Below are positions 1 to 6,091 of a stretch of 6,222 nt of DNA, in pieces (the first letter of the stretch is position 1; every line of letters starts with the position of its first letter). Source of the stretch: Nitriliruptoraceae bacterium (lineage in GTDB: Bacteria; Actinomycetota; Nitriliruptoria; Nitriliruptorales; Nitriliruptoraceae); assembly GCA_007131525.1 (NCBI GenBank), contig SLQK01000342.1, positions 1 through 6,222 on the forward strand, given 5' to 3'. A model generated the notes under the pieces. It was not told where the DNA came from. It did not search any database and saw nothing but the letters and a program-made list of their open reading frames with translations. A program made the position numbers and the translations under genes.

Positions 1-389
1 AGCCAGGTGTCCCAGCTCGCGCTGACCGCCAGACCCGACGTGGCACCGAACACGCCGGCGATGGCCAGGATCAACCACGGCAGGTAGGGGTCGGCCATCT
101 CGCGGTAGCGCTGGATCTGTGCCTGCTGCGGCGAGCTCGGCACGTAGAACGGCCGGAGCTTGCGCGCGACGAAGAGGTTGACCGCGATCAGCGCGGCCAG
201 GACGGCCGCGAACACCACCCCGAGCACGATGCGGGTGCTCAGCACGGTGGTGAACACCTGCCGGAAGCCGCGGGCGTCGAACCACCAGAAGTCGGTGACG
301 AGCACAGCGATGCGGTTGGCGCTGAACAGCACCAGGAGGAGCCCGAGCACCACGACGGTGCCGAGCCGACGGCGGACGAACTCGCCCAC
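1..389 (-). CDS. UPF0182 family integral membrane protein, N-terminal part (truncated by window edge)
   Basis: The minus strand encodes 129 codons from a GTG at 389, preceded by AAGGA at 399-395 with a 5-nt spacer, and it is still open at base 1. Three hydrophobic segments are visible at about residues 10-28, 52-74 and 104-122. The phrase FSANRIAVLVTDFWWFDARG between the first two, followed by VARKLRPFYVPSS, is characteristic of the UPF0182/COG1615 family. Those proteins are large (around 900-1000 residues), with several membrane helices near the N-terminus and a long extracytoplasmic part; their biochemical function is unknown. Only the first membrane portion is in the window. The gene follows the PDZ/Lon-domain protease gene on the same strand, 266 bp further on, the same order as Rv3194c-Rv3193c in M. 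tuberculosis (recalled). The family call is confident; no function can be given. Confidence 0.9.
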   Translation of the reverse strand, partial: MGEFVRRRLGTVVVLGLLLVLFSANRIAVLVTDFWWFDARGFRQVFTTVLSTRIVLGVVFAAVLAALIAVNLFVARKLRPFYVPSSPQQAQIQRYREMADPYLPWLILAIAGVFGATSGLAVSASWDTW

Positions 390-597
390 GACGATCCTTG
401 TGTCAGAGCTTGCGGTGGGTGGGGACAGCGCCGGCGTCGAGACGGATCCGGCTGACCTGATGACGGCCCCGGCGAACGCACGTGGCGACCCCGCCAGAGC
501 CCACCGTCACCACCGTGCCCCGTCAGGTTCAGGGCCGCAGACGCCTCGCGGCGCGTGGTGAACGTGGACCGCGAAGGTACCTGTGGTGGCCCACGAA

Positions 598-620
598 CGC
601 CCACCCTGCCGCGGTGGGCG
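598..620 (-). terminator. GC-rich hairpin downstream of the PDZ/Lon protease gene
   Basis: CGCCCACC (598-605) and GGTGGGCG (613-620) form perfect 8-bp arms around a 7-base loop. The hairpin starts 35 bp past the protease stop codon on the minus strand. No T-run follows it, so it would be an actinobacterial-type hairpin terminator without a U-tract, or only an RNA-stabilising structure. The rest of the 390-655 gap shows no gene that I can support. A promoter for the UPF0182 gene is expected here, but I found no convincing -35/-10 pair. Confidence 0.4.
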
Positions 621-655
621 CCCGCCCCCTTCACCCCCGTGCTCCGGCGGTGCGG

Positions 656-1750
656 TCAGGAGGCCGCCAGCAGCAGGCTGTCGGTGGGCTGACGGCCGTC
701 ACGGAGGGCTTCGAGGGCCCCCAGCGCCTCGTCGAGGGTCCCCACCGGCACGAGGAGGATGTCGGTTGCCACGGCGGCATCTCGGGCCTCGTCGAGGTTG
801 TCGCGGGGCACGAGGAACACCTCGGCAGGCTCGGACCCGTCGGTCGGCGCGGAGGCGCCCGCCACCTTCTGCGGCACCCCACCGACACCACCGATCGTCC
901 CGTCGCGGGCCAGGGTCCCGGTCCCGGCGATGCTCCGGCCGTCGATCAGGTCCTCCGGCTCCAGCAGCTCCAGCAGCGACAGCGCGAAGATCATGCCGGC
1001 CGACGGCCCACCGATCGCGCCCGCATCCACCTCGATGTCGATGGGCAGGTCCAGGTCGGTGGTGAGCAGGACCCCGATGTAGGGGACCTCGGGATCGTCC
1101 GGGTTGCGGCCCAGCACCAGCTCGACGGTGCGGCTGCCGTCGGCGCCGCGGACCTCCAGCGCAACCGGGTCGCCGACCGATCGGGCCCGGACGGCGTCGA
1201 CCACCTCGGTGCTCTCGCGCACGGGCGCACCATCGACGGCGACGATGACGTCGTCGAGCTCCAGCTCGTCGGTGACGGCGTCGGCCTGGATGGCCACCAC
1301 CAACGCCCCCTGGGGGTGCAGCTCGTAGCCGAGGGACTCCAGGGCGACGATGGTGGCGACGAGCTGGCTGTCACGCATGGCGGCCGCGTTGAGCTCGGCG
1401 ACCTCGTCGCGGTCGAAGCCCGGTGGGTAGATCTGCTCGCGTGGGACGACCTCCACCGACGGGGTGGTCCGGGCGGTGAGCCACCCGGTGAGGCCGAGGT
1501 CGTCCTGCACCGCCACCGTGGTCAGCTGCAACGACCCGTCCGGCGGGGGGAAGGCCTCCGCGCCCGTGACGGTGATCAACCCGAGGGTGTCCTTGATCGG
1601 GCCCGGCTGGACCGCCACCTGGCAGGCCGGCTGGGCCGCCAGCACGTCGCAGGGCACCTGGCCGCGGACGACCAGGGCGACCGTGGCGACCACGACGACC
1701 ATGAGCGACACAACCAGCACGCGACGGGCGATCGAGGTCTCGCGCGCCAC
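656..1750 (-). CDS. Membrane-anchored PDZ and Lon-type (S16) serine protease, YlbL/DdcP-like
   Basis: The protein has 364 residues and starts at GTG 1750, with GGAGG five bases upstream. After a short basic N-terminus (residues 1-10), one hydrophobic helix at about 11-28 serves as an uncleaved signal anchor, placing the rest outside the membrane. A PDZ domain spans roughly 138-213, including LDDVIVAVDGAPV at 165-177. The C-terminal Lon proteolytic domain follows at about 220-345. The catalytic serine is in GGPSAG (Ser250) and the lysine in GVPQKVAGA (Lys295); both are intact and spaced as in Lon. There is no ATPase domain. The relative B. subtilis YlbL (DdcP) clears a DNA-damage cell-division inhibitor, but the substrate here is unknown. 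Two cysteines (34 and 43) lie just outside the anchor and could form a disulfide. The UPF0182 gene follows on the same strand, which suggests a linked envelope role (inference). Confidence 0.92.
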   Translation of the reverse strand: MARETSIARRVLVVSLMVVVVATVALVVRGQVPCDVLAAQPACQVAVQPGPIKDTLGLITVTGAEAFPPPDGSLQLTTVAVQDDLGLTGWLTARTTPSVEVVPREQIYPPGFDRDEVAELNAAAMRDSQLVATIVALESLGYELHPQGALVVAIQADAVTDELELDDVIVAVDGAPVRESTEVVDAVRARSVGDPVALEVRGADGSRTVELVLGRNPDDPEVPYIGVLLTTDLDLPIDIEVDAGAIGGPSAGMIFALSLLELLEPEDLIDGRSIAGTGTLARDGTIGGVGGVPQKVAGASAPTDGSEPAEVFLVPRDNLDEARDAAVATDILLVPVGTLDEALGALEALRDGRQPTDSLLLAAS

Positions 1751-1841
1751 CTGGCCCTCCGACGCTCGGACCAGCTCGGCCCGACGCAGGCCGTCAGGCT
1801 ACCGCCCGGCTGTCCGCACGCCCTCGGCTCGGTCGGGGGCG

Positions 1842-1858
1842 GCGGTGCCTGGCACCGC
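1842..1858 (-). terminator. Short perfect inverted repeat just after the small acidic-tail gene
   Basis: GCGGTGCC (1842-1849) and GGCACCGC (1851-1858) are perfect 8-bp arms separated by one base. As RNA the innermost pairs would open to give a stem of about 6 bp with a 5-base loop. It lies 8 bp beyond the stop of the gene ending at 1867 and about 90 bp before the protease start codon, so it could end transcription of the former. No T-run follows. A near-perfect DNA palindrome in front of a gene could also be a protein-binding site for the downstream protease gene; the sequence does not decide. Confidence 0.38.
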
Positions 1859-1866
1859 TGCCGGGC

Positions 1867-2343
1867 TCAGCTGCGGCTGAACAGGCTCCGGCGCTGTTCG
1901 TGCGCCGGCTCCGGGGGCGACTCGGGGGCCTCCCGGGGGACCGAGACCGGTGCCGGGCCCATCACGACCGCGCCCGACGGCGGCTCCTGGGCGACCGGCA
2001 CGGGCGGCTCCTCACGGGCGGGCTCGTGCACGGCGACCTCGGGCTCCCACAGCTCGTCCTCGGCGACCGGTGCCGGCTCCTCCACCGCCGGTGGCAGGGC
2101 GGCCTCGACCTCGGGCTCGGGCGGCGCCACCTGCACCGGCGGCTCCGGGACCGCGGCGTCCTCGACCGCGACGACGCGGTAGTAGGTGCGCACCTCGATC
2201 GGGATCTCCTTGAACACCCGGACCTCGGAGACGTCGCCGTCGTTGCGCAGCGCCTCCACCCGTGCCAGCCCTGCCTCCAGCGAGGGGAACTCCTCCATCT
2301 GGGGCGAGCCCTGCCCGTCGACGTGGTGCACCGCGTACGTCAT
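1867..2343 (-). CDS. Unknown small protein: compact N-terminal domain plus acidic proline-rich tail
   Basis: The protein has 158 residues and starts at ATG 2343, with GGAG six bases upstream. I do not recognise a named family. Residues 1-60 look folded: a beta-like start (MTYAVHHVDG), a helix around FPSLEAGLARVEALRND (19-35), then two likely strands, SEVRVFKEIPIEV and YYRVVAV. Residues 62-148 are low-complexity, rich in Pro, Glu, Ala and Val with recurring PEV/EPP units, and almost certainly disordered. The extreme C-terminus becomes basic (QRRSLFSRS). There is no signal peptide or membrane segment, so it is probably cytoplasmic. A small sensor or interaction domain with a flexible linker is a reasonable guess only. 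It lies between the epimerase-like gene and the protease gene on the same strand, with gaps of 145 and 116 bp, so tight co-translation is unlikely. Good codon use and a good ribosome-binding site support it as a real gene. Confidence 0.75.
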   Translation of the reverse strand: MTYAVHHVDGQGSPQMEEFPSLEAGLARVEALRNDGDVSEVRVFKEIPIEVRTYYRVVAVEDAAVPEPPVQVAPPEPEVEAALPPAVEEPAPVAEDELWEPEVAVHEPAREEPPVPVAQEPPSGAVVMGPAPVSVPREAPESPPEPAHEQRRSLFSRS

Positions 2344-2441
2344 CGCCTGCTCCGTTCCTGCGCCAGGATCAGCGATGCCCGCCGGGAGGCAGAGGCACCG
2401 TGCTCAGGCCATCGACCACCCCGGACCCGGCCTTGAGCAGG

Positions 2442-2483
2442 TCGGTCGCGGCGCGCGAGCACGAGCGCGCACCGCACGACCGA
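2442..2483 (-). terminator. Imperfect GC-rich hairpin after the epimerase-like gene
   Basis: TCGGTCG (2442-2448) pairs with CGACCGA (2477-2483), and inside it GCGCGC (2451-2456) pairs with GCGCGC (2465-2470) around an 8-base loop. The two stems are separated by an unequal internal bulge. The structure begins about 5 bp after the stop at 2489 on the minus strand. There is no T-run. It most likely acts as a hairpin terminator for the epimerase-like gene, which would separate that gene from the small gene at 2343. Confidence 0.4.
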
Positions 2484-2488
2484 GCCGC

Positions 2489-3553
2489 TCAGGCGCCCAC
2501 GGTGTCGCGCCGGCGCCGGCGACGGATCCACCGGCCGAGGCCGAACGCCACCAGCACCGCGGTGGCCGCCGCGCCCTGCCAGACCGTCGACCACCGGGCC
2601 CGGAAGCGGCCGATCGTCACGAAGGCCGCGTGCTCCGCGGCCAGGGCGGCGAGGGCGTCGCGGTTGCTGTACCGCGGGCGCCACCCCGTCTCGGTGAGCG
2701 TCGCGTTGCTCATCACGCACGGGTACACGAACAGGGCCACCAACCCCGGCGGCAGGTCACCGAGGCGCAGCGCGTACGCCCCCGCCGCACCGCTGTAGGC
2801 CACCTCCTCGGGGACCTCGAGGGAGCGCCGGCCGACGATCGCCGTGACCTCGTCGTAGGACAGCCAGCCGTCGGCGGCGACGTTGAACACCCCGTCGAGG
2901 CCCGCCTCCACGGCGTGGACGACCGCCTCCACGGCGTCGTCGGGGTGGAGGAACTGCAGGGGTGGCCGGTGGCCCCGCACGGCGGGGATCCGGGGGGCCT
3001 CGAAGGCGCGGGTCACCACGGTGTCCAGCCCGGGACCGGCCAGCAGCGCCAGCCGCAGCACCGCGACCGACAGCTCCGGGTGGGCCTCACGCCACCGCGC
3101 CAGCCACCGCTCCACCTCGACGGCGTGCTCGGCGGCGGCGAACCCCGGGGTGTCCCTGAGCTCGCTGTCCTCGGTCAACGGCACGTCGTTGTCCGGGTGG
3201 GCGCCGTAGACCAACGACGAGGAGACGAGCAGCAGGCGGGCCACGCCCGCGGCGGCCGCCGCCTCGGCGACCCGCCGCGCCGCGTCGACCTCACGGGTGC
3301 GCACCGCAGCGTCGTCGCGCACGGGCTCCAGCCCCCCACCGAGGTGGATGACGACGTCGCTGCCCCGCAGGACGTCGGTGAGGTCGGCGGTCCCCGGGTC
3401 GGCGTCGTGGAAGGCGAACTGCGGCGCGGTCACGCCCTCCGGCGGTACCCGGTCGATGCCGACGATGCGGTCCACGTCGGCAACCGAGGCGAGCCGCGCG
3501 ACCAGGCGGCGCCCGAGGCTGCCCCCGACCCCGGTGATGGCGATCGCGCTCAC
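2489..3553 (-). CDS. NAD(P)-binding extended-SDR epimerase/dehydratase-like protein with C-terminal membrane anchor
   Basis: The protein has 354 residues and starts at GTG 3553, with GGAGG nine bases upstream; this start leaves the Rossmann fold at the very N-terminus. The nucleotide-binding motif TGVGGSLG is at residues 7-14, an acidic Asp34 ends the second strand (VGID), VIHLGGG is at 68-74, and LLLVSSSLVYG at 107-117 carries the SDR serine. C-terminal features such as GVFNVAADGWLSYDEV (221-236) fit sugar-epimerase-like extended SDRs. Two things are odd. First, where YxxxK is expected, the sequence reads FAAAEHAVE, with Phe138 and Glu142 in place of the catalytic Tyr and Lys. Second, after residue 320 there is a hydrophobic helix (about 325-343) followed by six arginines (344-349), which would tether the protein to the cytoplasmic face of the membrane. 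It may be a cofactor-binding or regulatory homologue rather than a standard epimerase; the substrate is unknown. Confidence 0.87.
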   Translation of the reverse strand: MSAIAITGVGGSLGRRLVARLASVADVDRIVGIDRVPPEGVTAPQFAFHDADPGTADLTDVLRGSDVVIHLGGGLEPVRDDAAVRTREVDAARRVAEAAAAAGVARLLLVSSSLVYGAHPDNDVPLTEDSELRDTPGFAAAEHAVEVERWLARWREAHPELSVAVLRLALLAGPGLDTVVTRAFEAPRIPAVRGHRPPLQFLHPDDAVEAVVHAVEAGLDGVFNVAADGWLSYDEVTAIVGRRSLEVPEEVAYSGAAGAYALRLGDLPPGLVALFVYPCVMSNATLTETGWRPRYSNRDALAALAAEHAAFVTIGRFRARWSTVWQGAAATAVLVAFGLGRWIRRRRRRDTVGA

Positions 3554-3601
3554 CTGCGTTGCCCTCCCGCACCCCCGGCACCGCGGCGGCGCTCCTCCCA
3601 A

Positions 3602-3608
3602 TACCGTA
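3602..3608. promoter_or_regulatory. Candidate shared -10 element for the divergent epimerase-like and zincin genes
   Basis: In the 84-bp gap between the two divergent start codons, TACCGTA reads as a TANNNT -10 hexamer on both strands: TACCGT at 3602-3607 on plus and TACGGT at 3608-3603 on minus. The predicted transcription starts would give leaders of about 24 nt to the plus GTG at 3638 and about 43 nt to the minus GTG at 3553. Neither direction has a good -35 at 17-18 bp, so the call rests on the -10 symmetry and the position alone. Confidence 0.3.
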
Positions 3609-3637
3609 GCGAGACACCGCAACCAGTGAGACCTGCC

Positions 3638-5185
3638 GTGAGCGACCACCCCGACCACCCCGACCGTCCCGACGACGGGAACGACGACGCCAGCAACGAC
3701 CCCTTCGCGCACCTGCCACCGGAGCTGCGGGCCATGCTCGAGCAGCTCGGCGGGCCGGGCGCGCTCGAGCAGGCCCAGCAGCAGCTGCAGGCGATGCTCG
3801 GTGGCGCGATGCCCGGCTTCGGCTTCCAGCCCCCCGCCGCACCGAGCGGCCCCGTGGACTGGACGCTGGCCACCCGGGTGGCGTTGCAGCTGGCCGCCGA
3901 CGGCGACCGCTCCGCCACCGACGAGGAGGCCCGGCGCGTCCACGAGGCCTTCGAGCTCGCCGAGCACTGGCTGGACGCCACCCCGCTGCCGAGCCCCACC
4001 GACGCCGGCCGCGTGGTGCCGGGTTCCCGCCAGCGCTGGGTCAACGCCGCGGTCGTCGCGCTGCGCCCCCTGGTGGAGCCAGTCGCGCGGGCCGCGACCG
4101 ACGCGATGGTCGACCTCGCCCGCGAGCAGCTCAGCCAGCTCGGCGACGCCGGCGACCTCGACGAGCTGCTGGGCCTGCAGGGGCTACCCGACGCGCTGCG
4201 GCCGATGCTCGAGCAGCTGCTCGGCGGCGACCCGGGCCAGCTGCTGCGGCCGGCGGGTGCCGGTCTGGCGGGGCTGCAGGCCGGGCAGGTCATCGGGCAG
4301 CTGTCCCGGCAGCTGATCGGCCAGTACGACCTGGGTATCCCCACCGCGCCGCGGCACGAGGCCCACCACCTCGTCGTCAACGTCGCCGACGACCTCGCCG
4401 GCTACGGACTCGACCTCACCGAGGTGACCCTGGTGCTCTCGCTCACCGAGGCGGCGCACCGGCGGCTCTACCACGCGGTGCCGTGGCTGGAGGCCCACGT
4501 GAGCTCGCTCGTGGCCCGGTTCGCCGCGGGCACGGTGGTCGACGCCGAACGGATGCGTGAGGTCGCCGAGGAGCTCACCTTCGGGATCGACCCCGAGGAC
4601 CCCGAGGCGCTCACGGCCGCGATGGAACGGGCGGCGAGCTTCCGGCTCACCCCGACCCCGGACCAGGAGCGGATCCTGGCCCGGCTCCAGGCGGTGGTCT
4701 GCCTGGTCGGCGCCTGGGCCCGGCACGAGGTCGCCCGCGCGGTGGAGGGTCGGCTCCCCAACCACGACCGGATCCAGGAGGTCCTGCGCCGCCGCCGGGC
4801 CACCAAGGGCGACGGCGAGCAGCTGCTGGAGGCCCTGCTCGGCCTCGACATCAAGCCCGACGACGAGACGGTCGGCGAGCGCTTCGTCGACGCCGTGGAG
4901 GCCGCCCTGGGGGCCGAGGGGCTGCACCGCGCCCTGGCGCACCCGGAGAACCTGCCCGACGGTGAGGAGCTGGCGGACCCGTCGCGGTGGCTGGCCCGCA
5001 CCGCCGAGGGCGAGGACGTCCCCGACGACCTCAGCGAGCTGTTCGGCGAGCTCGGTGCCGCCCCCCACGAGGGCAGCGCGGAGGAGCGCATCGCGGCGGC
5101 GGGCCGCGGCGAGGACCCGGCGCCGGAGGACGGGGACGACCCGGACCCGGCCAGCGGGGACCACCCGGAGACCGACGACGACTGA
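3638..5185 (+). CDS. DUF2342/zincin-like family protein (COG5282-type putative metalloprotease)
   Basis: The protein has 515 residues from GTG 3638. An in-frame GTG at 3626 is an alternative, and neither has a clear Shine-Dalgarno. Residues 1-22 are rich in Asp, Pro and His; 23-60 contain the PELRAMLEQLGGPG-type segment seen at the start of many actinobacterial members; the conserved body runs from about 72 to 455; and the last 60 residues are an acidic disordered tail. Family hallmarks include DWTLATRVALQLA (74-86), EAAHRRLYHAVPWLEAHV (271-288) and VLRRRRATKGDGEQLLEALLGLDIKPDD (382-409). Relatives carry a zincin HExxH before the VPWL segment; here that site reads TEAAH (270-274), without the first His. 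HEAHH at 240-244 fits the pattern but lies about 30 residues too early. No signal or membrane helix is seen, so it is cytoplasmic. Proteolytic activity is unproven. It is the counterpart of Rv3195 by neighbourhood (recalled). Confidence 0.88.
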   Translation: MSDHPDHPDRPDDGNDDASNDPFAHLPPELRAMLEQLGGPGALEQAQQQLQAMLGGAMPGFGFQPPAAPSGPVDWTLATRVALQLAADGDRSATDEEARRVHEAFELAEHWLDATPLPSPTDAGRVVPGSRQRWVNAAVVALRPLVEPVARAATDAMVDLAREQLSQLGDAGDLDELLGLQGLPDALRPMLEQLLGGDPGQLLRPAGAGLAGLQAGQVIGQLSRQLIGQYDLGIPTAPRHEAHHLVVNVADDLAGYGLDLTEVTLVLSLTEAAHRRLYHAVPWLEAHVSSLVARFAAGTVVDAERMREVAEELTFGIDPEDPEALTAAMERAASFRLTPTPDQERILARLQAVVCLVGAWARHEVARAVEGRLPNHDRIQEVLRRRRATKGDGEQLLEALLGLDIKPDDETVGERFVDAVEAALGAEGLHRALAHPENLPDGEELADPSRWLARTAEGEDVPDDLSELFGELGAAPHEGSAEERIAAAGRGEDPAPEDGDDPDPASGDHPETDDD

Positions 5186-5194
5186 CCCGGGACG

Positions 5195-5776
5195 TCAGCC
5201 GGCGTCGCCGGGCTGTGGCCGGACCCCGGCGACCAGCCCGGCCTCGTAGCCGGCGAGGTAGCCCCGGGCCCGCTCGGTCGCCGGGAAGCGCGCCACGAGC
5301 CGGTGGAACGCCGAGGAGTGTCCGGCGACGTGCAGGTGGGCCAGCTCGTGGACCAGCACGTAGTCCACGACGAAGCCCGGGTGGGCCGCCACCCGGTCGC
5401 TGATGCGGATGTCGCCGGTCGCCGGGCTGCAGGAGCCGTAGCGGTGCTGCATCCGGGACGACCAGCGCACCGAGGTGGCCCGGACCCCGTCGAGGTAGGT
5501 GTCGGCCAGCCGGTCGGCGCGGGCCGTCAGCGCACGGTCCCCGCCGGCGGCCTCCACCGCCCGCTGCCGCAGGACCTTGCCGACCAGCGAGTCGACCATG
5601 GCGGCCTCGTCGGCGTCCGCCATCCCGGCCGGGACCCGCACGACGATCCGTCCGTCGGTGAGGGCGGCCTGGCCGCTGCGCCGCCGTCGCGGGCTGCGAT
5701 GCAGCTCCACCGGCGGCGAGGTGGGGGTGGCCGGCCGGTGCTCCAAGGCCGGACGGTGGGACGCTCCTGCCATCAT
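5195..5776 (-). CDS. YgjP-like zinc metallopeptidase (DUF45/M48-type)
   Basis: The protein has 193 residues and starts at ATG 5776, with GGAGGAG four bases upstream; ATG 5773 is almost equally possible. The frame stays open to 6091, but that extension has no recognisable content and the ribosome-binding site decides the start. Residues 1-35 are a basic, proline-rich N-terminus. The YgjP-like domain fills the rest: RWSSRMQHRYGSCSPATGDIRIS (104-126), then the zinc motif HELAH at 143-147 with Glu144 as catalytic base, and a third likely ligand, His153, in AGHSSAFH. All key residues are intact. The length is slightly below that of typical YgjP proteins (about 230). Members are cytoplasmic and of poorly defined substrate. 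The gene converges on the zincin-like gene with 9 bp between the stops, so the two transcripts must overlap or terminate within each other's 3' ends. Confidence 0.9.
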   Translation of the reverse strand: MMAGASHRPALEHRPATPTSPPVELHRSPRRRRSGQAALTDGRIVVRVPAGMADADEAAMVDSLVGKVLRQRAVEAAGGDRALTARADRLADTYLDGVRATSVRWSSRMQHRYGSCSPATGDIRISDRVAAHPGFVVDYVLVHELAHLHVAGHSSAFHRLVARFPATERARGYLAGYEAGLVAGVRPQPGDAG

Positions 5777-5930
5777 CACGCTCCTCCCGCCCCACCAGCC
5801 ACGATGGTCACCGCGGCGTCGGCACGCCTCCCCGTAGCACACCCGACCGGTGCGGTGCACCCCCGCCGGGCACCCCGTGCGACGCTCGCACTCGGACGAG
5901 GGTCGAGGCCCGGTCGGCCGGGACCGCCCG

Positions 5931-5951
5931 CTGTCCACATGGTGTGGACAG
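5931..5951. repeat. 21-bp inverted repeat built from two TGTCCACA sites
   Basis: CTGTCCACA (5931-5939) and TGTGGACAG (5943-5951) are perfect 9-bp arms with a 3-base spacer (TGG). The two 8-base cores TGTCCACA/TGTGGACA are 3 bases apart. The repeat lies 155 bp upstream of the YgjP-like start codon and well away from any gene end, so a DNA-binding site is a better reading than a terminator. Confidence 0.75.
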
Positions 5952-6091
5952 GCTGTGGAGCCGGGAGGACGCGCAGGTCCGGCTACCTGCAGCTGCGCGC
6001 CACGGCCCCGCGGTCCGGCTCCCGACGCGGGTGCGTCATCCACAGCTCCTCCACACGCCACCGGCCCGGTGTCCACAGCCGCTGTGGACAC
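5931..6091. promoter_or_regulatory. Cluster of DnaA-box-like 9-mers
   Basis: The sites are CTGTCCACA at 5931-5939 (plus) and 5943-5951 (minus), TCATCCACA at 6036-6044 (plus, one mismatch from the E. coli consensus TTATCCACA), TCCTCCACA at 6047-6055 (plus, weaker), and GTGTCCACA at 6069-6077 (plus) and 6083-6091 (minus). Four of the six differ by one base from TTGTCCACA, the box I recall for actinobacteria. TGTGGAG at 5955-5961 is a further half match. Known DnaA boxes are bound by the replication initiator DnaA, at oriC, at promoters and at titration sites. No dnaA or dnaN gene is in the window, so an origin is not supported; a promoter-linked or titration cluster is the more likely reading. 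Binding is an inference from sequence. Confidence 0.5.

Noticed and set aside
1796..1801. TAGCCT as a -10 element for the PDZ/Lon protease gene (minus strand)
   Set aside because: The hexamer and leader length are plausible, but the -35 position reads AGGGCG. One hexamer in GC-rich DNA is not enough.
482..2182. Long plus-strand open frame of 566 codons opposite the protease and small acidic-tail genes
   Set aside because: It is antisense to two well-supported genes with clear domains and ribosome-binding sites. Its translation is a low-complexity Gly/Arg/Asp/His mix, as expected of a shadow frame in GC-rich DNA.
2186..3637. Upstream 484-codon extension of the zincin-like frame
   Set aside because: It lies antisense to the SDR-like gene and reads as Arg/Gly/Pro-rich noise. 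The family's homology begins only after 3638, where the divergent gap also lies.
3554..3967. N-terminal extension of the SDR-like frame
   Set aside because: The Rossmann motif normally starts the protein, and GTG 3553 has a good GGAGG upstream. The extension overlaps the zincin-like coding region on the other strand.
5199..5211. CCGGCG-T-CGCCGG inverted repeat at the end of the YgjP-like gene
   Set aside because: The arms are short, lie inside coding sequence and are of a kind common in such GC-rich DNA; there is no T-run.
5831..5836. TACGGG as a -10 element for the YgjP-like gene (minus strand)
   Set aside because: It lacks the final T of TANNNT and the -35 position is a poor match.
5777..6091. 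N-terminal extension of the YgjP-like frame up to an ATG at 6091
   Set aside because: The extension has no recognisable domain and would run through both TGTCCACA inverted repeats, while GGAGGAG sits right before ATG 5776.
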